Of a stretch of DNA of 64,000 bases, positions 24,747 through 33,128 are shown in pieces; position 1 is the stretch's first letter, and the number at the start of each line of letters is the position of its first letter. The position numbers and the translations under genes are program-made. A model generated the notes under the pieces. It was not told where the DNA came from and did no database searches. It saw nothing but the letters and a program-made list of their open reading frames with translations. The stretch is taken from positions 372,001 to 436,000 of the forward strand of contig JAEYHZ010000014.1 of NCBI GenBank assembly GCA_023409265.1, in the 5' to 3' direction. This DNA comes from Bacillota bacterium. Lineage in GTDB: Bacteria; Bacillota; Clostridia; Acetivibrionales; DSM-1351.

Positions 24747-26894
24747 TTATCGTCCAACCTTACCCATTGACATTATTACGTTTTCAACCATTGAATCAAT
24801 TATATTCAATACTCTGGCTGAGGCATCATATGCGAATTTGAACTTCATCATATTTGACATTTCCTCATCCATGGATACTTCTGATATGGACCCTCTCTGT
24901 TGATCTACAGACTGTACTATGGTTGTCTGATTTTCAGAGGTTTTAGCTGCCTCAGACCCACCGTTTCCTATATCAAGAATTACAGATCTGTAATATTCAT
25001 CCAGGCTGACTACTCCGGTAACATCTGTCATTATATCTTCATCTCTGAGATTCGCTATCTTCCTGGCTATTGTGTTTCCGCCCTTATCAGGTGAATCAGA
25101 TGCAGTAATATTATTCAACCCGTCGTCACTGAGTAATTCATCACTTAATCTGAGATTTCCCATCTGCATCGGAAAACTGTCATCTATTGCAGCAAAAAAG
25201 TCAACGCCGGTCTTTCCGTCAAGCGTAAATCCAGCTTTCTGAAGATAATTTACTTCCTTACATAAGCCACTAATCATGGCATTAAGTTTTATTTTTACAT
25301 CGGATACTATATTCTTTGAAATTGGAATATTTCCGCTATTAGCATTAGCTGCTCTTCTTGTATCGCTATTTACAAATTCCACTACATCTTCAAAATTATC
25401 TGCCTCTATATTGTAAACTGTTCCACCGGTAGCTGACGCTATTGTATTCCAGCCCGTCTCAGCCTTACCTGCGCCTGTTGTCCCAAGTCCCACATTATGA
25501 TAATCTTTGTCGGTTACAACCGATGTTCTCATTCCTATTGCATTTAATCTATTTATATACCCTGCTGCATCAACAGGCGTACTGCTATCTCCATCAACAC
25601 TTTCATTCGTTAAAACATATGTTGCTCTCGCCGAGTTATCCCTAAAACTCATACCCTCAAGAGTTGTAATAAGCCCGTCAAAGCTTGCATCAGTATCAGG
25701 TGATACAGAGAGAAGGGGATCTAATGCAGTGGAATTAGTTGGTAATGAATTTATTAGAGTTTTTAATGTACCTATGTTGGTCTTATCATATACTGTTCCG
25801 CCATAAACAGTAGAAGATGCTCCCATATAGACTAATCTTAGATTGTAGTCAACACCGGATTTTTCCAAACCGGCAACGTATTCATCTATCTTATCCTTTA
25901 CCTTGGAAAGGTACGTACTGGAACCTGAGGAGGTATCAATTGCAAATGTTACATCAACCTTTTCTTTAGGTGTCCCATTTGCATAACTGCCTTTCATTCC
26001 GGGAATATTGTCACCAGCACTGGTTTTATATCCCCTGGACTCCAATAATCCTCTTAAGATTCCATTCTTAATGTTAATTTCTGTTTTTGTACCTTCCAGC
26101 ATGGGATAAAAATATTCACCATTTTTGGGATTTGCTTCTACATAAAGCTTTGTGGATGTTCCCTTTGATACCAGATAGTATCCTCCAAGGGTAACATCAA
26201 CCTGTCCGTCCTGCATCTCCAGAGGTTCTGCGTCACATAGTTTTGACAGTCTGTCCAGCAATAAATTCCTCTGGTCCCTATAATCATTTGCGGCGTCTCC
26301 GCCAATTTCCTCAGTTGCGATTTTATAATTAAGTTGAGCTATCTGTGATGTAATATCGTTTACCTCACCAACTCTAACCTGGATTTCTGAATTAAGATCT
26401 GTCTGAAGCTTATCTAATTGTGACCCTATATGATTGTAGTAGTAAACAAGAGCCTGGCCTCTCTGCCTGACTAATGCTCTTGTTGTCAGACTCTCAGGTG
26501 TCTTGGTAAGTTCCTGCCATGAGTCCCAAAACTGATTCATGACTTCCTGCAGGCCATCACCCATGGGGTCATTCAATATGGCTTCAACATCCTGGTAAGT
26601 CTTGCTTCTGGTTTCCCAATAGCCAAGGGAAGTGTTTTCCTGCCTGTAAATAGTATCGAGGAAGGTATGTCTGATCTGTCTTGTCTCCTGAATATCCGCA
26701 CCAAGACCATATTGAAGCATTCTGCCATTCTTTCCGTACTCGGTAATATAGTGGCTTGTTTCAATCATGGCCTGTTGTCTTGTATATCCCACAGTATCCA
26801 CATTGGAAAGATTGTGTCCTGTAACTGCAAGACCTCTTTCACTAACATACATTCCTGAACGTGCTATGTCATAACTAGAAAACCCTACTGCCAT
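24747..26894 (-). CDS. FlgK paralogue with inserted von Willebrand A-like domain
   Basis: A 715-residue FlgK homologue. The termini are typical: RSGMYVSERGLAVTGHNLSN, DTVGYTRQQA, VNDITSQIAQLNYKIATEE, and EEMSNMMKFKFAYDASARVL. Between roughly residues 310 and 515 it carries a VWA-like domain: KVDVTFAIDTSSGSS, LRLVYMGASS, FDGLITTLEGMSFRDNSARA, YVLTNESVDGD and GTVYNIEADNFEDVVEFV. The metal-site motifs are imperfect: DTSSGSS for DxSxS, and VLTNES where LLTDG is usual. VWA domains bind protein ligands, so this may display a binding module at the hook-filament junction. RBS AGGGGG. Confidence 0.88.
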   Translation of the reverse strand: MAVGFSSYDIARSGMYVSERGLAVTGHNLSNVDTVGYTRQQAMIETSHYITEYGKNGRMLQYGLGADIQETRQIRHTFLDTIYRQENTSLGYWETRSKTYQDVEAILNDPMGDGLQEVMNQFWDSWQELTKTPESLTTRALVRQRGQALVYYYNHIGSQLDKLQTDLNSEIQVRVGEVNDITSQIAQLNYKIATEEIGGDAANDYRDQRNLLLDRLSKLCDAEPLEMQDGQVDVTLGGYYLVSKGTSTKLYVEANPKNGEYFYPMLEGTKTEINIKNGILRGLLESRGYKTSAGDNIPGMKGSYANGTPKEKVDVTFAIDTSSGSSTYLSKVKDKIDEYVAGLEKSGVDYNLRLVYMGASSTVYGGTVYDKTNIGTLKTLINSLPTNSTALDPLLSVSPDTDASFDGLITTLEGMSFRDNSARATYVLTNESVDGDSSTPVDAAGYINRLNAIGMRTSVVTDKDYHNVGLGTTGAGKAETGWNTIASATGGTVYNIEADNFEDVVEFVNSDTRRAANANSGNIPISKNIVSDVKIKLNAMISGLCKEVNYLQKAGFTLDGKTGVDFFAAIDDSFPMQMGNLRLSDELLSDDGLNNITASDSPDKGGNTIARKIANLRDEDIMTDVTGVVSLDEYYRSVILDIGNGGSEAAKTSENQTTIVQSVDQQRGSISEVSMDEEMSNMMKFKFAYDASARVLNIIDSMVENVIMSMGKVGR

Positions 26895-26927
26895 TTACTG
26901 GTCCCCCTAAAAAGTAAATATTACTGC

Positions 26928-27428
26928 TTAAAGCTTTACATCAAAAAGATTTCTCTTTTTTGTATCACCTACAAAGCCTGAACTGCCATAACTATTATTA
27001 ACAGTATCAATACTTGTCATCATATTGATGGAAAAATCAATATATTCAAGAGAATTTTTAATCAACCTCGAATTGAGATCGTTAGTATTCTTTAGTTTAT
27101 CAATATTTTTCAACATTTTGTCCTGACATTCTTTCAACAGGGTGGACTTTTCATCTCCCAGCCTGGCAGTAATCTCTGAAATTGTAACATCCTCGGGCTT
27201 CTGACCAAGTATTGTACACAATTCACTTACGACTTTCTCTCTTTGATCTTCCAGTTTAGCAATTTTAATTACTAAAGACTGTTCGATTTTAACGATGTTC
27301 TCAAGTTCCTGAACTTTTCCGCCAACAATCAAATCCGTTTTATTATTGGATAATTTGTACAGCGTGTCGTATATTTCGTTTTCCTTGTTGAGAACCTCTG
27401 CAAGCCTTACTACCAAACCTTCCTCCAT
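26928..27428 (-). CDS. flgN: FlgN-family export chaperone
   Basis: A 166-residue helical, coiled-coil-rich protein. MEEGLVVRLAEVLNKENEIY, then VQELENIVKIEQSLVIKIAK and the C-terminal SLEYIDFSINMMTS are typical of FlgN. FlgN delivers FlgK and FlgL to the export gate. It lies just upstream of the two flgK genes and after flgM, the conserved order. RBS GGGGG. Confidence 0.88.
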   Translation of the reverse strand: MEEGLVVRLAEVLNKENEIYDTLYKLSNNKTDLIVGGKVQELENIVKIEQSLVIKIAKLEDQREKVVSELCTILGQKPEDVTISEITARLGDEKSTLLKECQDKMLKNIDKLKNTNDLNSRLIKNSLEYIDFSINMMTSIDTVNNSYGSSGFVGDTKKRNLFDVKL

Positions 27429-27503
27429 TGTTTAGTACACCCCCATGAACATTTGTGCATCCCCTGTAGTTAAAAACAATCTACCTTGAATTGAATTTCT
27501 AAA

Positions 27504-27791
27504 TTAAGCTTTTTTATCTATTAATGATTTGCTAAGCTTTTCTACTATTTCCTTACCGCTTACATCATATGAACCAGAGCTATAAATTTCTGAAAACTCA
27601 TCAACCTTGCCCTGTCTGTAGTCAGGAATATCCTTCAGTGCTCTTGTAACAGTCTGATAATCCTTAGCGTTGTTTGAAATTGACACAACATCCTTCTTTG
27701 GAGCTACCGCACTGGTTTTCTCTACCTTTCCAACAGACTTTTGTGTGTCATAAACTTTTGAAACATTATAAATTTCTCCGGAAATCTTCAT
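27504..27791 (-). CDS. flgM: Anti-sigma-D factor FlgM
   Basis: A 95-residue FlgM. The N-terminal half is flexible and Lys/Ser/Val-rich (KISGEIYNVSKVYDTQ). The C-terminal sigma-binding part has KDVVSISNNAKDYQTVTRAL, then IPDYRQGKVDEFSEIYSSG and VSGKEIVEKLSKSLIDKK. FlgM holds SigD inactive until the hook is complete. It is preceded by a SigD promoter (27845-27871), giving autoregulation as in B. subtilis. Confidence 0.93.
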   Translation of the reverse strand: MKISGEIYNVSKVYDTQKSVGKVEKTSAVAPKKDVVSISNNAKDYQTVTRALKDIPDYRQGKVDEFSEIYSSGSYDVSGKEIVEKLSKSLIDKKA

Positions 27792-27844
27792 TTTTTACAC
27801 CTACTTTCTAAATTGCATTTAACAAATCTAATCTACTATATTTA

Positions 27845-27871
27845 TTATCGTCAGTTTGCTAAATTTATTTA
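27845..27871 (-). promoter_or_regulatory. SigD promoter of flgM
   Basis: TAAA (27868-27871), 15-bp spacer, GACGATAA (27845-27852) on the minus strand; one mismatch from consensus. It lies about 54 bp before the flgM ATG. Confidence 0.8.
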
Positions 27872-28047
27872 GTATTCCTTTAATTAATATTAAAAAATCG
27901 CCGCATAGGATATTAATCCAGCCGTTTCTTCCGGGAAATAATTTTGAAGCTAAACGATTATTATTGGCTGATTAACAATAGGACTCGCCTTAAGGTGAGA
28001 ATTTTATTTTGTAATCATACTGTTATGTATTCTATTATTCTAAGTAT

Positions 28048-28073
28048 AAAAAAAAGAGGTATACACCCCTTTT
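28048..28073 (-). terminator. Terminator after the yvyF gene
   Basis: AAAAGGGGT / ACCTCTTTT (one wobble) with a 4-base loop and eight U residues on the minus strand, about 50 bp after the stop. Between it and the flgM promoter a small palindrome (CTCGCC-TTAA-GGTGAG, 27983-27998) has no clear role. Confidence 0.78.
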
Positions 28074-28124
28074 CATAATTTCTTTCCTTATTAATATTTC
28101 TATACATTTAAATATTATTTATCA

Positions 28125-28535
28125 CTAGAAGTTTTTATTGAGATATCTCATTCCTACACCCGGTTTTTTTACTTCTTTATCTTCTTTTTCAGATTTACCT
28201 ACCGTACCTGAAATATCATGATGAAGCTGACTCTGACATTCAGTACAGAACCGTCCCGTCTTAATGGATTTGCCGCATTTCTCACATTCCAGAATTATAT
28301 TGGCACCATCAGTAATCTCAAGGCGTCCTTCTCTTAAAAACATCTTTATTTTTTCGACACTGACATCGCAGTCCAACGCTACCTGTGATAGTGTTGCCCC
28401 AGGGTAATCATATAAGTAAGCTTTGATTTTCTTGAAAACTTCTTCATCGGCATTCTTACAATCTATACAGATAGGTGGTCCTCCAAGGTAATTGTACATT
28501 CTTCCGCATCGTCTGCAGTTTCTTACATCCGGCAT
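28125..28535 (-). CDS. yvyF: YvyF-type flagellar operon zinc-finger protein
   Basis: A 136-residue protein of the YvyF family (TIGR03826-like). It has an N-terminal zinc ribbon CRRCGRMYNYLGGPPICIDC, a helix-turn-helix-like segment GATLSQVALDCDVSVEKIKM, and a second ribbon CEKCGKSIKTGRFCTEC. The C-terminal tail is polar. In B. subtilis it sits between comFC and flgM, as here. Precise role unknown; DNA or protein binding is likely. Confidence 0.88.
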   Translation of the reverse strand: MPDVRNCRRCGRMYNYLGGPPICIDCKNADEEVFKKIKAYLYDYPGATLSQVALDCDVSVEKIKMFLREGRLEITDGANIILECEKCGKSIKTGRFCTECQSQLHHDISGTVGKSEKEDKEVKKPGVGMRYLNKNF

Positions 28536-28581
28536 ATTTTTATCCCCCTTAAAACTAATGTTATATTAAGTTTAAAAGTTT

Positions 28582-29274
28582 CTAGCAATTTACTCTTGTT
28601 GTGGCAATCACTCCGGCAATAATTGTACCGGCTCCTGCAAGTTTTAATACCTTGCTGCACTGATTAATAGTACTTCCGGTGGTTATGATATCGTCTACCA
28701 ACAAAATATTTTTATTTGCTATACTCCTTGAAGTATCAACCTTGAATACTCCATCAAGATTTGTTAAACGCTCCGACCGTATCAACAAGCTCTGGTTTTT
28801 TGATTCTACAGGCTTAGTGAGGATGTTGTCATTTAAATATATACCCAGATTTTTAGCTGCATAACCGGCAATTAATGCGGCCTGATTATACCCTCTGGTC
28901 TTCTGTTTGCTTTTATGCATTGGTACCGGAATAATCAAATCGATCTTGCCCAGGCCGTCTGTATTCTTGACTTTTAAGGCCAGGAGTTTCCCGAAGGCGC
29001 GGTAATATGAGGGTTTATTGCTAAACTTAAATCTTTTTAGAGCATTTTTAAGTGATTCACAGTATTTGCCTACACAAATCATACCGTCACAATAGGTTTC
29101 AACATCCCGGGGCAGGTTCAGCGAATTAATACAGTTATTATAATAGTCCATTTCTTCTGCGCAATTTTCACATATGCAAATTGGACTTCCTGCAGACATT
29201 ATTTTATTACAAAGACTGCATCTGGGAGGAAATAAAAACTCTATCAGACTGATAAATATCCTCCTCCTGTTCAA
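28582..29274 (-). CDS. ComF family phosphoribosyltransferase-like protein
   Basis: A 230-residue ComFC-type protein. It has N-terminal zinc-finger cysteines (CSLCNKIMSAGSPICICENC), IPVPMHKSKQKTRGYNQA, and a C-terminal PRPP-binding motif ILLVDDIITTGST. The family is needed for DNA uptake during competence and acts in the cytoplasm. The TTG at 29274 is the only conventional start in frame, but the strong AGGAGG lies inside codons 3-5. True initiation may therefore be a few codons later, at a non-ATG codon. Confidence 0.9.
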   Translation of the reverse strand: MNRRRIFISLIEFLFPPRCSLCNKIMSAGSPICICENCAEEMDYYNNCINSLNLPRDVETYCDGMICVGKYCESLKNALKRFKFSNKPSYYRAFGKLLALKVKNTDGLGKIDLIIPVPMHKSKQKTRGYNQAALIAGYAAKNLGIYLNDNILTKPVESKNQSLLIRSERLTNLDGVFKVDTSRSIANKNILLVDDIITTGSTINQCSKVLKLAGAGTIIAGVIATTRVNC

Positions 29275-29425
29275 GCGCTACTAAATAATTTCAATTTATT
29301 ATTTAATCTTGTCTTATGTAAAACTGCCTATAACTTCCTTAAACTCATTTTACATCACTTTAAAAGCTTATGCAATAAAACAATATTCCCATTTTTATAC
29401 TACATTTCCACTATTTTTTACAGTT

Positions 29426-31843
29426 TTAGAGCTTTAGCAATTCACATAACATGGAATTTCTTTCATTTATTTTTACATTTGATACCATCACTTTGACAGC
29501 TTTTTTCTGCCCTATTATGCACGCCATTTTCTTTGCCCTGGTTACTGCCGTGTAGCCAAGGTTTCTATTTAACATTATATAATTTCTCATATGACATAGA
29601 ATTATAGCCGCCTCACATTGGGATCCCTGCATTTTATGGACAGTGAGACTGTAGGCAAGATCTATTTCTTCCAGTTCATTAATCTGATATATAATTATAA
29701 AGTCATCATACTGAACAGCAACTCTCTTTTCAGACGTAGTCTTACTTGTCTCGTCATTGTCCTCATCATTATTTTGGTTATATTCGTTTATTTTTGATAT
29801 TTCAATTATTCTGCCTATATCTCCGTTAAATACTCCGGTGTTTTCTTCAGCAACATACCTTCCGGTAAAGGGATCTTTATGATAGTGAGGTGCTTCATAG
29901 TTATTGCTTAAGTGAATTACCTTATCTCCTTCGCGGAATACACTGTTGCCTCTTTTAACTTCAGCTTTTCCATCTCCCTCCGGGTTAACCATTTCCTGAA
30001 TAGCCTTATTCATTTCATAGGTCCCGATTTCAGAAGTCTTTTGCGGACATATAACCTGCACATCATCAATAGTGTAATTATACCCTGTCATAAGCCTGGT
30101 TAAAGCCTCAAGAGTCCTCTTTATCACCCTGTTTTTATCTTCCTCTTCTATAATAAAAAAGTCTTTGTTTTCATTGATATTCTCAGGCATTTCGCCATTA
30201 ATAATCCTGTTTGCATTGGATATGATGCCCGACCCATCTGCCTGGCGCTTTATTACATTAAGCTTTACGGTTCTGATAATATCACTCTTTATCATGTCAT
30301 CCAGTACATTACCTGCGCCTACCGATGGAAGCTGTTGTGTATCACCAATCATAACCACCGTTGTGCCTGGCGAAATAGCAGTAAAGAGTGCATGAGCAAG
30401 GTCTATGCTCAACATCGAGCTTTCATCAACAACAACCAAATCGTATGGCAGCTCATTACCCTGTCTGTAAAAAAAGCCTTTGTTTTCATATGAGAATTGG
30501 AGCAGGCGGTGAAGGGTCATAGCTTCAAAACCGGTGATTTCGGTAAGCCTTTTAGCTGCTTTCCCAGTAGGAGCCGCCAGCATAAAGCTCATCTCCTCCT
30601 GATTTTCAAAGTACCTTTGCAATACGTAAATCATGCACTCAACAGTTGTTGTTTTACCGCTTCCTGCCGAACCGGTAAGTATTAGCATATTAGTAGTAAA
30701 AACTGCTTTAACTGCTTCCTTCTGCATGCTTTCCAGTTCAAAGCCGCGCATGGCCTCGAATTCCGCTATCAGCATGTCCACATTACAAAGGCGAACATCC
30801 GGCTGGCAGCGGGCTATTTCCTTTATAGCCAGAGCAGTCTCATACTCCATCTTGTACATTTCCTTTGTGTAAACAGCCTCAAATCTTTCATGATTCTCGG
30901 AATATGTTATATTTACAAAGTTGCCCATCTTTATCATTCTTACATAAGCCTCTTCAAGCTCATCAGGTGATATTGTATCAGATTCATCACTGAGTGCTTT
31001 GGCTGTCATTTCAAGGAGTTTGTCCTTAAACAAATAACAATGTCCGTCGGTTTCAGCTGTTTCAAGAACACTTTTGAGAGCAGACTCCAACCTGAAAATA
31101 GAGTGTGGATCAATGCCTAATTTTTTGGCTATTTCATCACAGCTCTTAAAACCGAAACCCCTGATATTTGCAAACATATATGGGTTTTGTTCGGCTATTG
31201 CAATTGAAGTGCCTTTAAAGGTGTTATATATTTTCATTGCTTTGGCAGAAGATACCCCAAATTTCTGAAAAAAGATCATAACATTCTGATACTCCATATT
31301 TTCCATATAGGAGTCATGAATAATTCTTGCTTTATCGGGAGAGATTCCTCTTATTTTGGTCAGGGCCAACGGTTCATTTTTTATCACCTCAAGAGTTTTG
31401 CTTCCAAAACCTTCAACATACGATGCACCTGACTTGTAACCGGATACGATATTTCTGGCTGTCTTTTCACCGACACCCTTTATTATTCCACAGGACAAAA
31501 AGGAAATTATGCCTTCATCTGTGGCAGGTTCAATAAACTCCACAGTCTCAGCCTTAAGCTGTTTTTCTCCCCTGTAAGTACCAACGGTTCCGATGACCTT
31601 GCTTGGGAGAACGGCGCAGTGATCATTCACCTCATAATATCCCGTTACGCTTATCTGGTCGGAAGCTTCGTGCTCGAAGCCGTCTTCATCTATAATTTTC
31701 TCAATATCAAAAGTATAGATCTTATATCCATTTTCAGAATTTTCATATATTTTATAATCAAATCTTCCGATTATGCTCAGAGTGGTACCCACAGGATAAC
31801 TGTCAAAAGACCATCTTTGCTGCTGAAACTGTCCAATTGCCAT
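29426..31843 (-). CDS. recD2: RecD2-type ATP-dependent DNA helicase
   Basis: An 805-residue RecD2/YrrC helicase. It has an N-terminal OB-like and helix-hairpin-helix region (IIKGVGEKTARNIV; IRGISPDKARIIH; IRGFGFKSCDEIAKKLG). Walker A is LTGSAGSGKTTT near residue 390, and Walker B and motif III are LVVVDESSMLSIDL and MIGDTQQLPSVGAG. The C-terminal helicase motifs include YSLTVHKMQGSQ and NLGYTAVTRAKK. RecD2 is a 5'-3' helicase in DNA repair, independent of RecBC. RBS AGGAG close to ATG. Confidence 0.94.
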   Translation of the reverse strand: MAIGQFQQQRWSFDSYPVGTTLSIIGRFDYKIYENSENGYKIYTFDIEKIIDEDGFEHEASDQISVTGYYEVNDHCAVLPSKVIGTVGTYRGEKQLKAETVEFIEPATDEGIISFLSCGIIKGVGEKTARNIVSGYKSGASYVEGFGSKTLEVIKNEPLALTKIRGISPDKARIIHDSYMENMEYQNVMIFFQKFGVSSAKAMKIYNTFKGTSIAIAEQNPYMFANIRGFGFKSCDEIAKKLGIDPHSIFRLESALKSVLETAETDGHCYLFKDKLLEMTAKALSDESDTISPDELEEAYVRMIKMGNFVNITYSENHERFEAVYTKEMYKMEYETALAIKEIARCQPDVRLCNVDMLIAEFEAMRGFELESMQKEAVKAVFTTNMLILTGSAGSGKTTTVECMIYVLQRYFENQEEMSFMLAAPTGKAAKRLTEITGFEAMTLHRLLQFSYENKGFFYRQGNELPYDLVVVDESSMLSIDLAHALFTAISPGTTVVMIGDTQQLPSVGAGNVLDDMIKSDIIRTVKLNVIKRQADGSGIISNANRIINGEMPENINENKDFFIIEEEDKNRVIKRTLEALTRLMTGYNYTIDDVQVICPQKTSEIGTYEMNKAIQEMVNPEGDGKAEVKRGNSVFREGDKVIHLSNNYEAPHYHKDPFTGRYVAEENTGVFNGDIGRIIEISKINEYNQNNDEDNDETSKTTSEKRVAVQYDDFIIIYQINELEEIDLAYSLTVHKMQGSQCEAAIILCHMRNYIMLNRNLGYTAVTRAKKMACIIGQKKAVKVMVSNVKINERNSMLCELLKL

Positions 31844-32035
31844 ATACTTCTCCTATTTAATCATGCCTTAGTGAAAGGTGAAGGCAAATAATAAATATTC
31901 CTAATTTTACCATATAACTCATCATAGTTGGTTTTACTATAATTATATTATCCTATTTTACATACCTCAGCAACAGTAAGAATAGTACTGATGGATTACT
32001 TCAAAGGGCAGCCGGGTAAAAATTAATATACGTAA

Positions 32036-32083
32036 CTAAAATAACTCCCGGCGTAATTCTTAATCCGCCAGGAGTTATTTTAG
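32036..32083 (-). terminator. Terminator after the small membrane protein gene
   Basis: An 18-base arm CTAAAATAACTCCCGGCG pairs with CGCCAGGAGTTATTTTAG with one mismatch and a 12-base loop. The rest of the 320-bp gap before recD2 (31844-32163) shows nothing else apart from GGCATGATTAAATA at 31854-31867, which matches the end of the palindromic element at 63705-63862. Confidence 0.78.
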
Positions 32084-32163
32084 TTTATGTAGGGCTTTTA
32101 AGACCTGTTAAGCAGCTTTCTATCCCAAGAGTTCCTTCACAATCTAGTTTTTATAAGCCGTTC

Positions 32164-32508
32164 CTATGTCTTGTTTTTATAAAATATGCATTCTCGCTCG
32201 TCAAAGGAGCATACCTCCAGGAGCGGGAATTGACTTTCAAGCTTTCTTAACAATTTCAAGGTATCATCCTTCGAATTCATATCAACTACTATAAAGGTTC
32301 CATTGATAGCTATATTTCTTACAAATTTGCTTTCCATTGCTTCTCTTACAAGCCGTTCTATGCTTTTCTCCTGATCATTGACCAAAAGCACTAAATTAGC
32401 CTTATCAACAAAGTATTTCTTTCTGCCTATTAACTTGAAGATATCCAGAAAGAGACTTATTAGTCCGAATACTGCCAGTAACGCTAGTATAGCATAATCT
32501 ATTCCCAT
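32164..32508 (-). CDS. Small membrane-anchored protein of unknown function
   Basis: About 114 residues. One N-terminal transmembrane helix (IDYAILALLAVFGLISLFL) is followed by a positive stretch (KLIGRKKYF) and a cytoplasmic alpha/beta domain. That domain, LVLLVNDQEKSIERLVREAM ... TFIVVDMNSKDDTLKLLRKL ... CSFDER, resembles the first half of a family 2 glycosyltransferase fold, but it is far too short to be an enzyme. I chose the ATG at 32508 (GGGAGTGG RBS); the frame extends ten codons upstream. It may sense or scaffold something at the membrane. I do not recognise a named family. Confidence 0.65.
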   Translation of the reverse strand: MGIDYAILALLAVFGLISLFLDIFKLIGRKKYFVDKANLVLLVNDQEKSIERLVREAMESKFVRNIAINGTFIVVDMNSKDDTLKLLRKLESQFPLLEVCSFDERECIFYKNKT

Positions 32509-32654
32509 AGTTACCACTCCCAAAATATATCGTAACATATTCTATGACATGTGGCGCGTATGTGTTACAAGGGCTTGTACTTGAGATGGCATGGTGTTTG
32601 CAAGATAACTTGTATATAAACATATAAGAAATTGATAAATAGCACTCCCATACT

Positions 32655-32755
32655 AACTTATAAAAAAATATCGGCAACCGAAGGAATTGATGAATTATTC
32701 CATTGACCAAAAATTCATCAATCCCTTCTAACCATGCCGATTTTTTTTATAAGTT
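32655..32755. repeat. Long imperfect inverted repeat (about 100 bp)
   Basis: Arms 32655-32676 and 32735-32755 (ACTTATAAAAAAATATCGGC against its near-exact complement) enclose a second pair, AAGGAATTGATGAATT / AATTCATCAATCCCTT. The whole segment can fold into one hairpin with T-tracts at both ends. It may be a small MITE or a bidirectional terminator. Confidence 0.65.
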
Positions 32756-33125
32756 GTATTCGCGTGCTAATTCATTTTGTTATGTTTATAACAACTTTTT
32801 CTGAAACACCAATCATGTCGTCAACAAGCATATATAACACATACGCTTGTTTTAATGGGCGGAGCTAACCATGCTTCAATTTTTTTCAAGTTGTATTCGC
32901 GTGCTAATTCATTTTGTTATGTTTATAACAGCTTTTTCTGAAACACCAATCTTGTCGTCAACAAGCATATATAACACATACGCTTGTTTTAATCGTTGGA
33001 GCTAACCATGCTTCAATTTTTTTTAAGTTGAATTCGAGTGGTTAATTTAGTTGGCTTACATATGTTTTTAAGAGTTCCTTTTCTGCATCTCTGTCCGTAG
33101 CTAACAGGCATATGTAACACATGTA
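32751..33125. repeat. 137-bp tandem direct repeat, two close copies plus a decayed third
   Basis: Unit 1 begins at 32751 and unit 2 at 32888, each starting AAGTTGTATTCGCGTGCTAA; they differ at only a few positions. A third, much diverged unit begins at 33025 (AAGTTGAATTCGAGTGGTTA). Each full unit contains CAACAAGC...GCTTGTTTTAA, a small hairpin with a short U-tract, and a palindrome GTTATGTTTATAAC. No open frame spans the repeats. The array fills the gap between the small membrane protein gene and the CNNM gene. Confidence 0.8.
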
Positions 33126-33128
33126 TAT

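Noticed and set aside
32751..33125. The tandem repeat as a CRISPR array
   Set aside because: The unit is 137 bp with no unique spacers between short repeats, and there are no cas genes.
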